A stretch of 64,000 nucleotides of DNA from Zygnema cylindricum. Taxonomy: Eukaryota; Streptophyta; Zygnematophyceae; Zygnematales; Zygnemataceae. The notes beneath the pieces were generated by a model. The model ran no database searches and was not told where the DNA came from. It saw nothing but the letters and a program-made list of their open reading frames with translations. The stretch covers positions 1 to 64,000 of the forward strand of contig JBBHKE010002708.1 of NCBI GenBank assembly GCA_037447655.1, given 5' to 3'. The position numbers and the translations under genes are program-made. Each line of letters starts with the position of its first letter. Within the stretch, counting starts at the first letter, position 1. Shown one piece after another: positions 36,812-48,618 of this stretch.

Positions 36812-37851
36812 TGTAGAAACTAATGGATTTATTAGTATTTTCTAGGTCTAAAAAGAAATAGAAAGAAGCCGAGGCAGTCTACCTCTAACTTCTCTCTCCA
36901 ACTCTCAAACTTGTCGCAGTCACTGAGACATTGGAGAGGAAGCTAGAGCCATGGCTACCTTGGCTATCCTAAGGTTTACGGGAATTTTATTTTAGGGTTT
37001 ATTTATTTATCTAAAAGATATGTGCCGGCGGCAGGATTTGATCACTGTACCTGCCGGCCGGCAGACAGGAAGTAGCCGGACGCCTTAGCCGTTAAGTCTA
37101 GGATTAGTGTTAGGTACTATATAGTTTGATAATAATTTAAAGATGTATACGTGCGATAAATTCACTTAACTGTTACGGATTACGGGATACATAGATCCGG
37201 TACGGATGACGGTACGGATTACGAATCAATACCGCGCATTTGTTTCGGAAGTGAAATAAATACCGCGCATGTATTTATTACGGCTACGATTAAATCTGAA
37301 TTTAATCGGACGGCCGGAATTAGCGCCGAGATCGCGGAGGAAGATTTCGGCGGTTTGTGGCCATCGCCACATCGGATGACGCGTGGCGAAATTCCGTTGG
37401 ATTGTAGAATCTCCGGAGATTATGGCACCGAATCCGGATTTGACATGTGTCGACATTTTGGCCATGTCGTACAATGTCCGTACTGAAAGTACACCGGCGG
37501 CTGTACTTTTGCGTACGGAACTCAATTATGATTGGTTCCGTACATCAGTAGATAGAGTCTGTGAGAGAGATAGGACTTAGAAAAATTAGAAGATAGGACC
37601 CTCTCTCCCAGAGAGCTTCTGTACAAAAGGTCAACTTTGACCCTCCATAACTTACTGCTCAGGGGAGCAAATTCAGAGATTCTTTTTGCTACTGACTCGA
37701 GGAGTCTTGCCTTCACAAGGGTGCAGGTGGTCAGGGTTTTTGTCTGCCAGGGTGGCAGTTATTTTTGCTGGAACACAAAGGGGTCAGGATTATCCTAGAG
37801 GCTTCTTGGAAGCTGTCTACTCTGAGGACTTATGGAGGTCTCAGAGTTTCA
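36812..37851 (+). repeat. LTR1 of Copia dimer (1040 bp)
   Basis: Starts tgtagaaactaatggattta, ends cagagtttca. About 98% like LTR2 and LTR3 by eye. Minus strand 37023-37102 holds a tRNA-like A-box/B-box segment. A 99-codon minus frame at 37226-37525 recurs in all three LTRs only because they are near identical. Confidence 0.93.
37023..37102 (-). other. tRNA-like pol III promoter-like segment inside the LTR
   Basis: On the minus strand TAACGGCTAAGGCG (A-box-like, 37081-37094) is followed 36 bases on by TGATCAAATCC (B-box-like, 37034-37044) within a GC-rich foldable stretch. The spacing fits a tRNA. It is not a functional tRNA by inspection (no clean acceptor stem). Repeated in LTR2 and LTR3. 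Confidence 0.4.
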
Positions 37852-37866
37852 GGTTATGGGCCCACC
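37852..37866 (+). promoter_or_regulatory. Primer-binding site, internal initiator tRNA-Met type
   Basis: GGTTATGGGCCCACC follows the LTR directly. It is complementary to the anticodon arm (GGUGGGCCCAUAACC) of plant initiator tRNA-Met, not to a tRNA 3' end. This is the half-tRNA priming known from Drosophila copia and yeast Ty5. The gag ATG (37856-37858) lies inside it. Confidence 0.88.
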
Positions 37867-38981
37867 CTCTAGGGTACCAATCTTTAATGGAACTGGCTTC
37901 ATATACTGGGAAAGTATGATGATAGGAGCTCTATGCGAAAAAAGGTTTTGGGGGATAGTGAGTGGACGGTTGGGGCGTATATCAAGTCTTGGAATTCCTC
38001 CAGGGTCTGGAGGAACCAGATTCACCAGGAAAGAGGACCCACCTTCAACGGAGGAAACAAAGGAAGGAGAGGTGGTGGACAAAGGAAAGGAGAAGGAGAC
38101 GACCACACCAATAGCAACTGGTTCCACATTCATGTCACCTATTCCGAGGAATGAGGAGAATGATACTGAAACCTGGGACTTCAACAATATGGCGGCAAAG
38201 CACTTCATCCTACGCCATCTCACTCAAGGACTTGCATGTCCTCATTTGCAGGTAGAAAGAGCATCCGATCTTTGGATGGCTCTCATAGAGATGTAGCGAA
38301 GTGGTACGATTCAGCAACAACAGTTGGCTGATCAGAAAGTTAAGGAGTATGTATACAAAGGGGAAATATGTTGGATTTTTGCAATGAGCTTGCTACACTC
38401 TTCATGGAGCTACACAGTGCGGGAAAAGATTTTAGTGAAAAAGAAAAGGTTAACTGTTTACTGATGAAGTTACCTAATGAGTTCGAGACATAGTCAACCG
38501 TGTGCAAGACTTGCCGGACTCAAGGTGGATATGGAACTCAGTGGTAAGGATGATTCTCGTTTGAGAGAATATAATTGAGATCCGAAGGGGAGGAAAGAGT
38601 GGCCAAGCCTTGGCAATAGCGACTGATTGGAGGAACAAGGATTCCTGAAAACCGGTCGAAAACTATTGGGGTAGGGAGCAGAAAAAACAGGCCGACGCGT
38701 TCGAACCTAGGGCTCCCAAAGGTTTATGTCATTTTTGTAAGAAACCGGGGCACTATATGGCAGAGTGCACTAAGCTAACCGAGCTTCGGTTAAAGGAGGG
38801 GCAGATCGGTGGTACCCTGAGAGGAAAGAAAAAGGCCCTTGTCACAGAGGTACTTGAGGCGGAATCCGAGGACGAGGACGATGAGCTCCTTTTGATTGAG
38901 GAGTTGGAGGCGAAAAATGAGGTCGAAATTCCACGAATGCAGAAATGTGCTTACGGTGGATTGAAAGGTGAAGCACGCTAG
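37856..38981 (+). pseudogene. Copia gag, internal 1, disrupted
   Basis: Starts MGPPSRVPIFNG, the usual gag opening, and runs open to a TAG at 38294 where internal 2 has TAC. A one-base loss near 38360 and further stops follow. The zinc knuckle CHFCKKPGHYMAEC is still readable at about 38728-38769. An in-frame ATG 24 bases earlier (37832, in the LTR) could also start it. Gag would package element RNA in virus-like particles; this copy cannot. Confidence 0.85.
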
Positions 38982-41900
38982 ATTGTAGATTCAGGTGCCT
39001 CCATACACATGTGTAAGGATAGACACCTGTTCACTAAGATAAAAAAGATTACCAACGTAGGGATAGAGTACGGAGATGGGAGGATAGTCACCACTACTCT
39101 TGTGGGATCAGTAGATTTGAAAGTGTTAGTAGAATGAAAGACATCCATATTAACATTCTCCGATGTATTGTTTATTCCAGAGCTGAACAAAAATCTTATC
39201 TCTACATCTCTATAAGATGATAAGGGTTTTTTCACTAGCATTAGGGAAGGAGTCTTTACTGCTAGTTTTGAGGAGGATGTCTATTTCATTGCTGAGAAAG
39301 GTAGACATGGGATGTTTAGGCTGATCTTAAGTAATGAAAAGAAGAAATTTTATTATACTGGTGTTCATGATATTATGATGTGGCATAAGAGGCTTGGGCA
39401 TGTGAATCTAGATAAGTTAAGAGAGATGAAAAAGATGGGAGTGGTGGAAGGGATTCAGTTCAGTGAGAATGATGATATTAGTGATTGTAGTGGATGTGCT
39501 CAAGGTAAATCACACAGATTACCCTTTTCTAAAACAGCCACCTATAAGGGAGAAAAAAATCTAGATCTAGTACACACATATGTTTGGGGACCGGCTAGAG
39601 TGCCCTCACCGGGGAGGAAGAGATTTATGATGACTATAACTGATGATTGGTCTCGGTATTCCCGGGTGTATTTTTTGAAAAACAAGTCAGAAGCTCAGGA
39701 ATGTTTTAGTCAATATAAAGCATGGAGCGAAAAACTCCATGAAAATCCAATCAAGAGAGTAAGGAGTGACAATGGTGGAGAGTATACTTCTAACATGTTT
39801 GAGGATTTTCTGAGGGAAGATGGGGTCCAACACCAAAAGACAGTTCCATAAAATCCGGAACAGAATGGGGTAGCTGAAAGGTTAAATAGAATACTAAGTG
39901 ATAGTGCTAGAACTATGTTGTCGGATAAAAAGATAGGAAAAAGGTTTTGGGTAGAAGCAATGAACTGTGCTAATTACCTCAAAAATGAAGTTCTTACTTC
40001 AGCTATAAAAGATCAAACACCTTATGAGAGATGGACAGGCCGGAAACCAGACATATCTCACTTAAAGGTTTTCGGCAGTCAAGTGTTCAGTCTAGATACT
40101 GATCGGTCCAATTGGAAGCTAGATCCTAAAGGAAAACCGGGATACTTATTAGGATATGATGAAGATGTTAAAGGATATAGAGTTTATGATTTAAAAAGGG
40201 AAGATATAATCTTAGTAAAGCATCTAGTAGTTATGGATGAAGGAAAGTCTGTGGATCCCTTCAAATATACAAAGTCAGTAAAAATCAGATTTGAGTCAGA
40301 AAATTCCGATGACTTTGAGCTTCCTAACTATCCAGGTTTTAGAGAAGATGACATTCTTGCAGGAACAAATCAGACCGAAAAGGACCCGGCTGTGGAAACT
40401 CCAGTGACAACTCTACTCGAAGCGGAAGACGTGGTGGAAATTGATTCGGAATCAAGGGATAGGGGAGAAGCCGAGTTTGTTCGAAAGAATCCACGAGAAC
40501 CATCTATTCCGGCATCAGATTTTGAGGGGGGGAGGAGAAGTAGCAAAAGACTGCAAGAAAAACAGGTTAATAACAAGGTAACTAAACTATCTCATCAAGA
40601 TGAACCTCAATCTTATAGAGAGGCGATGACTTGTCCAGAAAGAAACCGGTGGAAGACAGCCATCAATGAGGAGATGGCTTCAATCATGGCAGCCGATACT
40701 TGGGAGCTGGTGGACTGTCCACCTAACCGAAAACCAATTGGTTGTAAGTGGGTCTTCAAATTAAAACTGAACCCAGATTACACAATCGAACGCTAGAAGG
40801 CCAGATTAGTGGCAAAGGGATTTACACAAAAGGAAGGAATTGACTACGAGGAAACCTTTGCCCCGGTGGTCAGATTCCCTCCGTCCGCATACTTCTCAGT
40901 TTAGCAGCAGCGGAAGACATGGAAGTGCATCAGATGGACATCAAGAAAGCCTTTTTGCATGGAGAATTGGAAGAGGAGATCTTCATGCGACAACCCGAAT
41001 GATTTGTGGAGGAAGGAGAGGAGAGTAAGGTATGCAGGCTGATTAAAACTCTTTATGGTTTGAAACAGGCGCCTCGACGATGGAATAACAAGCTTGATGT
41101 GTTTCTTACCGGTCTGGGATATATTCGAATCAGCTCAGATCACTCAATCTATATTTTCGAAGATGAGGAAGGTTTTTTATTTATTGCAATTTATGTTGAT
41201 GATTTGCTTGTTTTAAGTAAATCAATAGAAAAAATTAATTAATTGAAAACCGATCTTAAACGGAGATTTGAAATGAAAGATATGGGAGAAGCAAAATATA
41301 TTTTGGGAATTCAAGTAGAGAGAGACCGAAAAAGGAAAATTATAAGACTCACTCAAAAGGAAGCAATAGGGAACATGCTTGAAAAATTTCAATTGGATAA
41401 AGCTAATAGTTGTACAACTCCAATGGAGTTTAAGAAGGGAAGTGAGGAAGAAGGAGTCATAGTCTTAGACGAGGAATTATTTCCTGAAGAATAGAAGTTC
41501 ATGCAGACTATTCTTTACAGGCAAGTAGTGGGAAATCTAATCTATTTTATGAATTGTACCCGGCCGGATTTAGCTGCAGCAGTAGGAGTGCTGAGTAGAA
41601 GTCTAAATGCTCCCACTAAGAAGGATTGGGAGGCAGCTAAGAGAGTCCTTAGATATTTGATAGGAACTAGGGATATATGGTTGCATTTGGGTGGGGAGAA
41701 TACAGACATCACTACTTGGAGTGATGCCAGTTATGGTGATGCTCCGATGAGGAGATGCACTTCTGGATATGTATTATATGTGGGTGATGGGGCTTGCTGT
41801 TGGAGTAGCAAACAGCAAAGAGTTATTGCTCAATCCACCATGGAGGCTGAGTATATGGCCTCTTGCTCGGCTGTAAAATAATTGATGTGGGTCAAGTCTT

Positions 41901-42178
41901 TGATTGATGAGCTTGGTCACCTTAAGAGTGGTGTGCAGAAAAGTTTTTATGATAATCAGGCAGCAATCGCTATTTCTGCCAATCCTAAACACCATTTTAA
42001 AGCCAAACACATGGACATCAGACTCAGCTTTGTTAGAGAGAAAGTAGAAAACAAAATAATCAGTTTAGAGTACAGACCAGATAGTGAGATGGTAGCAGAT
42101 ATGATGACCAAACCTGTGCCTTCCCCTAAGCTAATTTTTTGCAGGGAGAAGTGTGGTCTGAAATTAAAGATTGACTAG
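38979..42178 (+). pseudogene. Copia pol, internal 1, disrupted
   Basis: Protease (IVDSGAS) directly after a TAG at 38979, GAG-pre-integrase (MWHKRLGHVN), integrase core, reverse transcriptase with YVDD, and RNase H ending MMTKPVPSPKL. Stops include 39849 and 40794. The first integrase catalytic Asp is Tyr (HTYVWGP instead of HTDIWGP), while the third, in GVAERLN, is kept. 40086-40651 is identical to internal 2. Confidence 0.9.
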
Positions 42179-42191
42179 AAAATAAGGGGAG
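42177..42191 (+). promoter_or_regulatory. Polypurine tract before LTR2
   Basis: agaaaataaggggag abuts LTR2, the expected plus-strand primer site. The same sequence precedes LTR3 at 47565-47579. Confidence 0.85.
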
Positions 42192-43230
42192 TGTAGAAAC
42201 TAATGGATTTATTAGTATTTTCTAGGTCTAAAAAGAAATAGAAAGAAGCCGAGGCAGTCTACCTTTAACTTCTCTCTCCAACTCTCAAACTTGTCGCAGT
42301 CACTGAGACATTGGAGAGGAAGCTAGAGCCATGGCTACCTTGGCTATCCTAAGGTTTACGGGAATTTTATTTTAGGGTTTATTTATTTATCTAAAAGATA
42401 TGTGCCGGCGGCAGGATTTGATCACTGTACCTGCCGGCCGGCAGACAGGAAGTAGCCGGACGCCTTAGCCGTTAAGTCTAGGATTAGTGTTAGGTACTAT
42501 ATAGTTTGATAATAATTTAAAGATGTATACGTACGATAAATTCATTTAACTGTTACGGATTACGGGATACATAGATCCGGTACGGATGACGGTACGGATT
42601 ACGAATCAATACCGCGCATTTGTTTCGGAAGTGAAATAAATACCGCGCATGTATTTATTACGGCTACGATTAAATCTGAATTTAATCGGACGGCCGGAAT
42701 TAGCGCCGAGATCGCGGAGGAAGATTTCGGCGGTTTGTGGCCATCGCCACATCGGATGACGCGTGGCGAAATTCCGTTGGATTGTAGAATCTCCGGAGAT
42801 TATGGCACCGAATCCGGATTTGACATGTGTCGACATTTTGGCCATGTCGTACAATGTCCGTACTGAAAGTACACCGGCGGCTGTACTTTTGCGTACGGAA
42901 CTCAATTATGATTGGTTCCGTACATCAGTAGATAGAGTCTGTGAGAGAGATAGGACTTAGAAAAATTAGAAGATAGGACCTTCTCTCCCAGAGAGCTTCT
43001 GTACAAAAGGTCAACTTTGACCCTCCATAACTTACTGCTCAGGGGAGCAAATTCAGAGATTCTTTTTGCTACTGACTCGAGGAGTCTTGCCTTCAAAGGG
43101 TGCAGGTGGTCAGTGTTTATGTCTGCCAGGGTGGCAGTTATCTTTGCTGAAACACAAAGGGGTCAAGATTATCCTACAGGCTTCTTGGAAGTTGTCTACT
43201 TTGAGGACTTATGGAGGTCTCAGAGTTTCA
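42192..43230 (+). repeat. LTR2 of Copia dimer (1039 bp), shared middle LTR
   Basis: 3' LTR of internal 1 and 5' LTR of internal 2. Its first ~800 bases match LTR1/LTR3 almost exactly. The last ~200 differ at eight or more sites from both, while LTR1 and LTR3 agree there except for one base. Confidence 0.93.
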
Positions 43231-43245
43231 GGTTATGGGCCCACC
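43231..43245 (+). promoter_or_regulatory. Primer-binding site of internal 2
   Basis: Same 15 bases as at 37852, directly after LTR2, with the gag ATG at 43235-43237 inside. Confidence 0.88.
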
Positions 43246-44273
43246 CTTTAGGGTACCAATCTTTAATGGAACTAGCTTCATATACTGGGAAAGTATGATG
43301 ATAGGAGCTCTATGCGAAAAAAGGATTTGTGGGATAGTGAGTGGACGGTTGGGGCGTCCATCAAGTCTTCGAATTCCTTTAGTGTTTCGAGGAACCAGAT
43401 TCACCAGGAAAGAGGATCCACCTTCAACGTAGGAAACAAAAAAATGAGAGGTGGTGGACAAAGGAAAGGAGAAGGAGACGATCACACCAATAGCAACTGG
43501 TTCGACATTTATGTCACCTATTCCGAGGAATGAGGAGAATGATACTAAAACCTGGGACTTTAACAATATGGCGGCAAAACACTTCATCCTACGCCATCTC
43601 ACTCAAGGACTTGCATGTCCTCATTTGCAGGTAGAAAGGGCATCCGATCTTTGGATGGCTCTCATAGAGATGTACCGAAGTGGTACGATTCAGCAACAAC
43701 AGTTGGCTGATCAGAAAGTTAAGGAGTATGTATACAAAGGGGGAAATATGTTGGATTTTTGCAATGAGCTTGCTACACTCTTCATGGAGCTAGAGAGTGC
43801 GGGAAAAGATTTTAGTGAAAAAGAAAAGGTTAACTGTTTACTGATGAAGTTACCTGATGAGTTCGTGAACATAGTTTACCGTGTGCAGGACTTGCCTGAC
43901 TCAAGGTGGATATGGAACTCAGTGGTAGGGATGATTCTCGTTCAAGAGAATACAATTGAGATCCGAAGGGGAGGAAAGAGTGGCCAAGCCTTGGCAATAG
44001 CAACTGATTAGAGGAACAGAGATTCCCGAAAACCGGTCAGAAACTATGGGGGTAGGGAGCAGAAAAAACAGGCCGACGAGTTCGAACAAAGGGCTCCCAA
44101 AGGTTTATGTCATTTTTGTAAGAAACCAAGGCACTATATGGCAGAGTGCACTAAGCTAACCGAGCTTCGGTAAAAAAAAAGGGCAGACCGGTGGTACCCC
44201 GAGAGGAAAGAAAAAGGCCCTTGTCACACAGGTACTTGAGGCGGAATCCGAGGACGAGGACGATGAGCGCCTT
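43235..44273 (+). pseudogene. Copia gag, internal 2, disrupted
   Basis: Same opening as internal 1. A TAG at 43430 and a TAG at 44009 (TGG in internal 1) break it, and an A run near 44173 shifts the frame. The zinc knuckle reads CHFCKKPRHYMAEC (44108-44149), with the conserved Gly before His changed to Arg. Confidence 0.85.
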
Positions 44274-47200
44274 TTGGATGAGGAGTTGGAGGCGAAAAAC
44301 GAGGTCAAAATTCCACGAAGGCAGAAATGTGTTTACGGTGGATTGAAAAGTGAAGCAGGCTGGATTGTAGATTCAGGTGCCTCCATGCACATGTGTAAGG
44401 ATAGACACCTGTTCACTAAGATAAGAAAGATTCCCACCGTAGAGATAGAGTACGGGGATGGGAGGATAGTCACCACTACTCTTGTAGGATCGGTAGATCT
44501 AAAAGTGTTAGTAGAAGGAAAGACATCCATATTAACATTCTCCGATGTATTGTTTATTCCGGAGCTGAACAAAAATCTTATCTCAACATCAGTATTAGAT
44601 GATAAGGGTTTTTTTACTAGCACTAGGGAAGGAGTCTTTACTGCTAGTTTTGAGGATGATGTCTATTTCATTGCTGAGAAAGGTAGCCATGGGATGTTTA
44701 GGCTGATCTTAAGTAATGAAAAGAAGAAACTTTACTATGCTGGTGTTCATGATATTATGATGTGGCATAAGAGGCTTGGGCATGTGAATCTAGATAAGTT
44801 AAGAGAGATGAAAAAGATGGGAGTGGTGGAAGGGATTCAGTTCAGTGAGAGTGATGATATAAGTGATTGTAGTGGATGTGCTCAAGGTAAAGCACACAGA
44901 TTACCCTTTCCTAAAACAACCACCTATAAGGGAGAAAAAGTTCTAGATCTAGTACACACAGATATTTGGGGACCGGCTAGAGTGCCCTCACCGGGGGGGA
45001 AGAGATTTATGATGACTATAACTGATGATTGGTCACGGTATTCCCGGGTATATTTTTTGAAAAACAAGTCCGAAGCTGAGGATTGTTTTAGACAATATAA
45101 AGCATGGAGCGAAAAACTCCATGAAACTCCAATCAAGAGAGGAAGGAGTGACAATGGTGGAGAGTATACTTCTAACCAGTTTGAGGATTTTCTGAGGGAA
45201 GATGGGGTTCAACACCAAAAGACAGTTCCAGAAAATCCTGAACAGAATGGGGTAGCTGTAAGGTTAAATAGAACACTAAGTGATAGTGCTAGAAGTATGT
45301 TGTCAGATAAAAAGATAGGAAAAAGGTTTTGGGCAGAAGCAATGAACTGTGCTAATTACCTCAAGAATAGAGTTCTTACTTCAGCTATAAAAGATCAAAC
45401 ACCTTATGAGAGATGGACAGGCCGGAAACCAGACATATCTCACTTAAAGGTTTTCGGCAGTCAAGTATTCAGTCTAGATACTGATCGGTCCAATTGGAAG
45501 CTAGATCCTAAAGGAAAACCGGGATACTTATTAGGATATGATGAAGATGTTAAAGGATATAGAGTTTATGATTTAAAAAGGGAAGATATAATCTTAGTAA
45601 AGCATCTAGTAGTTATGGATGAAGGAAAGTCTGTGGATCCCTTCAAATATACAAAGTCAGTAAAAATCAGATTTGAGTCAGAAAATTCCGATGACTTTGA
45701 GCTTCCTAACTATCCAGGTTTTAGAGAAGATGACATTCTTGCAGGAACAAATCAGACCGAAAAGGACCCGGCTGTGGAAACTCCAGTGACAACTCTACTC
45801 GAAGCGGAAGACGTGGTGGAAATTGATTCGGAATCAAGGGATAGGGGAGAAGCCGAGTTTGTTCGAAAGAATCCACGAGAACCATCTATTCCGGCATCAG
45901 ATTTTGAGGGGGGGAGGAGAAGTAGCAAAAGACTGCAAGAAAAACAGGTTAATAACAAGGTAACTAAACTATCTCATCAAGATGAACCTCAATCTTATAG
46001 AGAGGCGATGACTTGTCCAGAAAGAAACCGGTGGAGACAGCCATAATGAGGAGATGGCTTCAATCATGGCAGCCGATACTTGGGAGCTGGTGGACTGTCC
46101 ACCTAACCGAAAACCAATCGGTTGTAAGTGGGTTTTCAAATTAAAACTGAACCCAGATAACACAATCGAACGCTACAAGGCCAGATTAGTGGCAAAAGGA
46201 TTTACACAAAAGGAAGGAATTGACTACGAGGAAACCTTTGCCCCGGTGGTCAGATTTCCCTCCATCCGCATACTTCTCAGTTTAGGAGCGGCGGAAGACA
46301 TGGAAGTGCATCAGATGGACATCAAGACAACCTTTTTGCATGGAGAATTGGAAGAGATCTTCATGCGACAACCCCAAGGTTTTGTGGAGGAAGGAGAGGA
46401 GAGTAAGGTATGCCGGCTGATTAAATCTCTTTATGGTTTGAAACAGGCACCTCGAAAATGGAATAAGAAGCTTGATGAGTTTCTTACCGGTTTGGGATAT
46501 ATTCATATCAGCTCAGATCACTTAATCTATGTTTTCGAAGATGAGGAAGGTTTTATATCTATTGCAATTTATGTTGATGATTTGCTTGTTTTAAGTAAAT
46601 CAATGGAAAAAATTAACAAACTTAAAAACCGATCTTAAGGGGAGATTTGAAATGAAGGATATGGGAGAAGCAAGATATATTTTGGGAATTCAAGTAGAGA
46701 GAGACCGAAAAAGGAAAATTATAAGACTGACTTAAAAGGAAGCAATAGGGAACATGCTTGAAAAACTTCAAATGGATAAAGCTAATAGTTGTACAACTCT
46801 AATAGAGTTGAAGAAGGGAAGTGAGGGGAGTGAGGAAGAAGGAGTCATAGTCTTAGACGAGGAATTATCTCCTGATGAACAGAAGTTCATGCAGACTATT
46901 CCTTACAGGCAAGTAGTGCGAAGTCTAATCTACTTTATGAATTGTACCCGGCCGGATTTAGCTGCAGCTGTGGGAGTGCTGAGTAGAAGTCTAAATGCTC
47001 CCACTAAGAAGGATTGGGAGGCAGCTAAGAGAGTCCTTAGATATTTGGTAGGAACTAGAGATCTATGGTTGCATTTGGGTGGGGAGAATACTGACATCAC
47101 TACTTGGAGTGATGCCAGTTATGGTGATGCTCCGATGAAGAGATGTACTTATGGATATGTATTATATGTGGGTGATGGGGCTTGCTGTTGGAGTAGCAAA

Positions 47201-47566
47201 CAGCAAAAGGTTATTGCTCAGTCCACCATGGAGGCTGAGTATATGGCCTCTTGCTCTGCTGTAAAAGAATTGATGTGGGTCAAGTCTTTGCTTGGTGAGC
47301 TTGGTCAACTTAAGAGTGGTGTGCAGAAAATATTTTGTGATAATCAGGCAGCAATCGCTATTTCTGCCAATCCTAAACACCATTTTAAAGCCAAACACAT
47401 GGACATCAGACTCAGCTTTGTTAGAGAGAAAGTAGAAAACAAAATAATCAGTTTAGAGTACAGACCAGATAGTGAGATGGTAGCAGATATGATGACCAAA
47501 CCTGTGCCTTCCCCTAAGCTAATTTTTTGCAGGGAGAAGTGTGGTCTGAAATTAAAGATTGACTAG
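44274..47566 (+). pseudogene. Copia pol, internal 2, nearly open
   Basis: Three long frames (44274-46046, 46054-46638, 46754-47566) cover protease (WIVDSGASMHMC), GAG-pre-integrase, integrase, reverse transcriptase (IAIYVDDLLVLSKS) and RNase H (TTWSDASYGD, AEYMASCSAVKE). Breaks: one base lost near 46036, a shift near 46620, and a stop at 46733. In integrase the Asp pair is present (HTDIWGP, RSDNGGEYT), but the third catalytic Glu is Val (GVAVRLN). A codon is missing in the RT motif HGELEEIFM. Confidence 0.9.
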
Positions 47567-47579
47567 AAAATAAGGGGAG
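47565..47579 (+). promoter_or_regulatory. Polypurine tract before LTR3
   Basis: agaaaataaggggag directly upstream of the last LTR. Confidence 0.85.
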
Positions 47580-48618
47580 TGTAGAAACTAATGGATTTAT
47601 TAGTATTTTCTAGGTCTAAAAAGAAATAGAAAGAAGCCGAGGCAGTCTACCTTTAACTTCTCTCTCCAACTCTCAAACTTGTCGCAGTCACTGAGACATT
47701 GGAGAGGAAGCTAGAGCCATGGCTACCTTGGCTATCCTAAGGTTTACGGGAATTTTATTTTAGGGTTTATTTATTTATCTTAAAGATATGTGCCGGCGGC
47801 AGGATTTGATCACTGTACCTGCCGGCCGGCAGACAGGAAGTAGCCGGACGCCTTAGCCGTTAAGTCTAGGATTAGTGTTAGGTACTATATAGTTTGATAA
47901 TAATTTAAAGATGTATACGTACGATAAATTCATTTAACTGTTACGGATTACGGGATACATAGATCCGGTACGGATGACGGTACGGATTACGAATCAATAC
48001 CGCGCATTTGTTTCGGAAGTGAAATAAATACCGCGCATGTATTTATTACGGCTACGATTAAATCTGAATTTAATCGGACGGCCGGAATTAGCGCCGAGAT
48101 CGCGGAGGAAGATTTCGGCGGTTTGTGGCCATCGCCACATCGGATGACGCGTGGCGAAATTCCGTTGGATTGTAGAATCTCCGGAGATTATGGCACCGAA
48201 TCCGGATTTGACATGTGTCGACATTTTGGCCATGTCGTACAATGTCCGTACTGAAAGTACACCGGCGGCTGTACTTTTGCGTACGGAACTCAATTATGAT
48301 TGGTTCCGTACATCAGTAGATAGTCTGTGAGAGAGATAGGACTTAGAAAAATTAGAAGATAGGACCCTCTCTCCCAGAGAGCTTCTGTACAAAAGGTCAA
48401 CTTTGACCCTCCATAACTTACTGCTTAGGGGAGCAAATTCAGAGATTCTTTTTGATACTGACTCAGGGGAGTCTTGCCTTCACAGGGGTGCAGGTGGTCA
48501 GGGTTTTTGTCTGCCAGGGTGGCAGTTATTTTTGCTGGAACACAAAGGGGTCAGGATTATCCTAGAGGCTTCTTGGAAGCTGTCTACTCTGAGGACTTAT
48601 GGAGGTCTCAGAGTTTCA
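47580..48618 (+). repeat. LTR3 of Copia dimer (1039 bp)
   Basis: TG...CA ends. Followed by ATGCC (48619-48623), the right copy of the target duplication. Confidence 0.93.

Larger units (their letters stand above)
36812..48618 (+). mobile_element. Ty1/Copia retrotransposon, tandem dimer with three LTRs
   Basis: Order: LTR1, internal 1, LTR2, internal 2, LTR3, all on the plus strand. Outer ends are TG...CA and both flanks read ATGCC (36807-36811 and 48619-48623), so the whole entered at, or grew from, one insertion site. Domain order gag, protease, integrase, reverse transcriptase, RNase H is that of Copia/Pseudoviridae. Both internals are dead but in different ways. The arrangement is most easily explained by unequal recombination through LTRs. 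Confidence 0.93.

Noticed and set aside
37226-37525. 99-codon minus frame repeated identically at 42606 and 47994
   Set aside because: It is inside the LTRs, which are near identical anyway, so identity is not evidence of selection.
37623-37632. Earlier LTR end at cttctgtaca
   Set aside because: It gives no target duplication on the right side, whereas ending at cagagtttca yields ATGCC on both flanks and places the primer site directly after the LTR.
37852-37866. Conventional tRNA 3'-CCA primer site for the dimer
   Set aside because: No TGG-initial tRNA 3'-end complement follows the LTR; the match is to the initiator anticodon arm.
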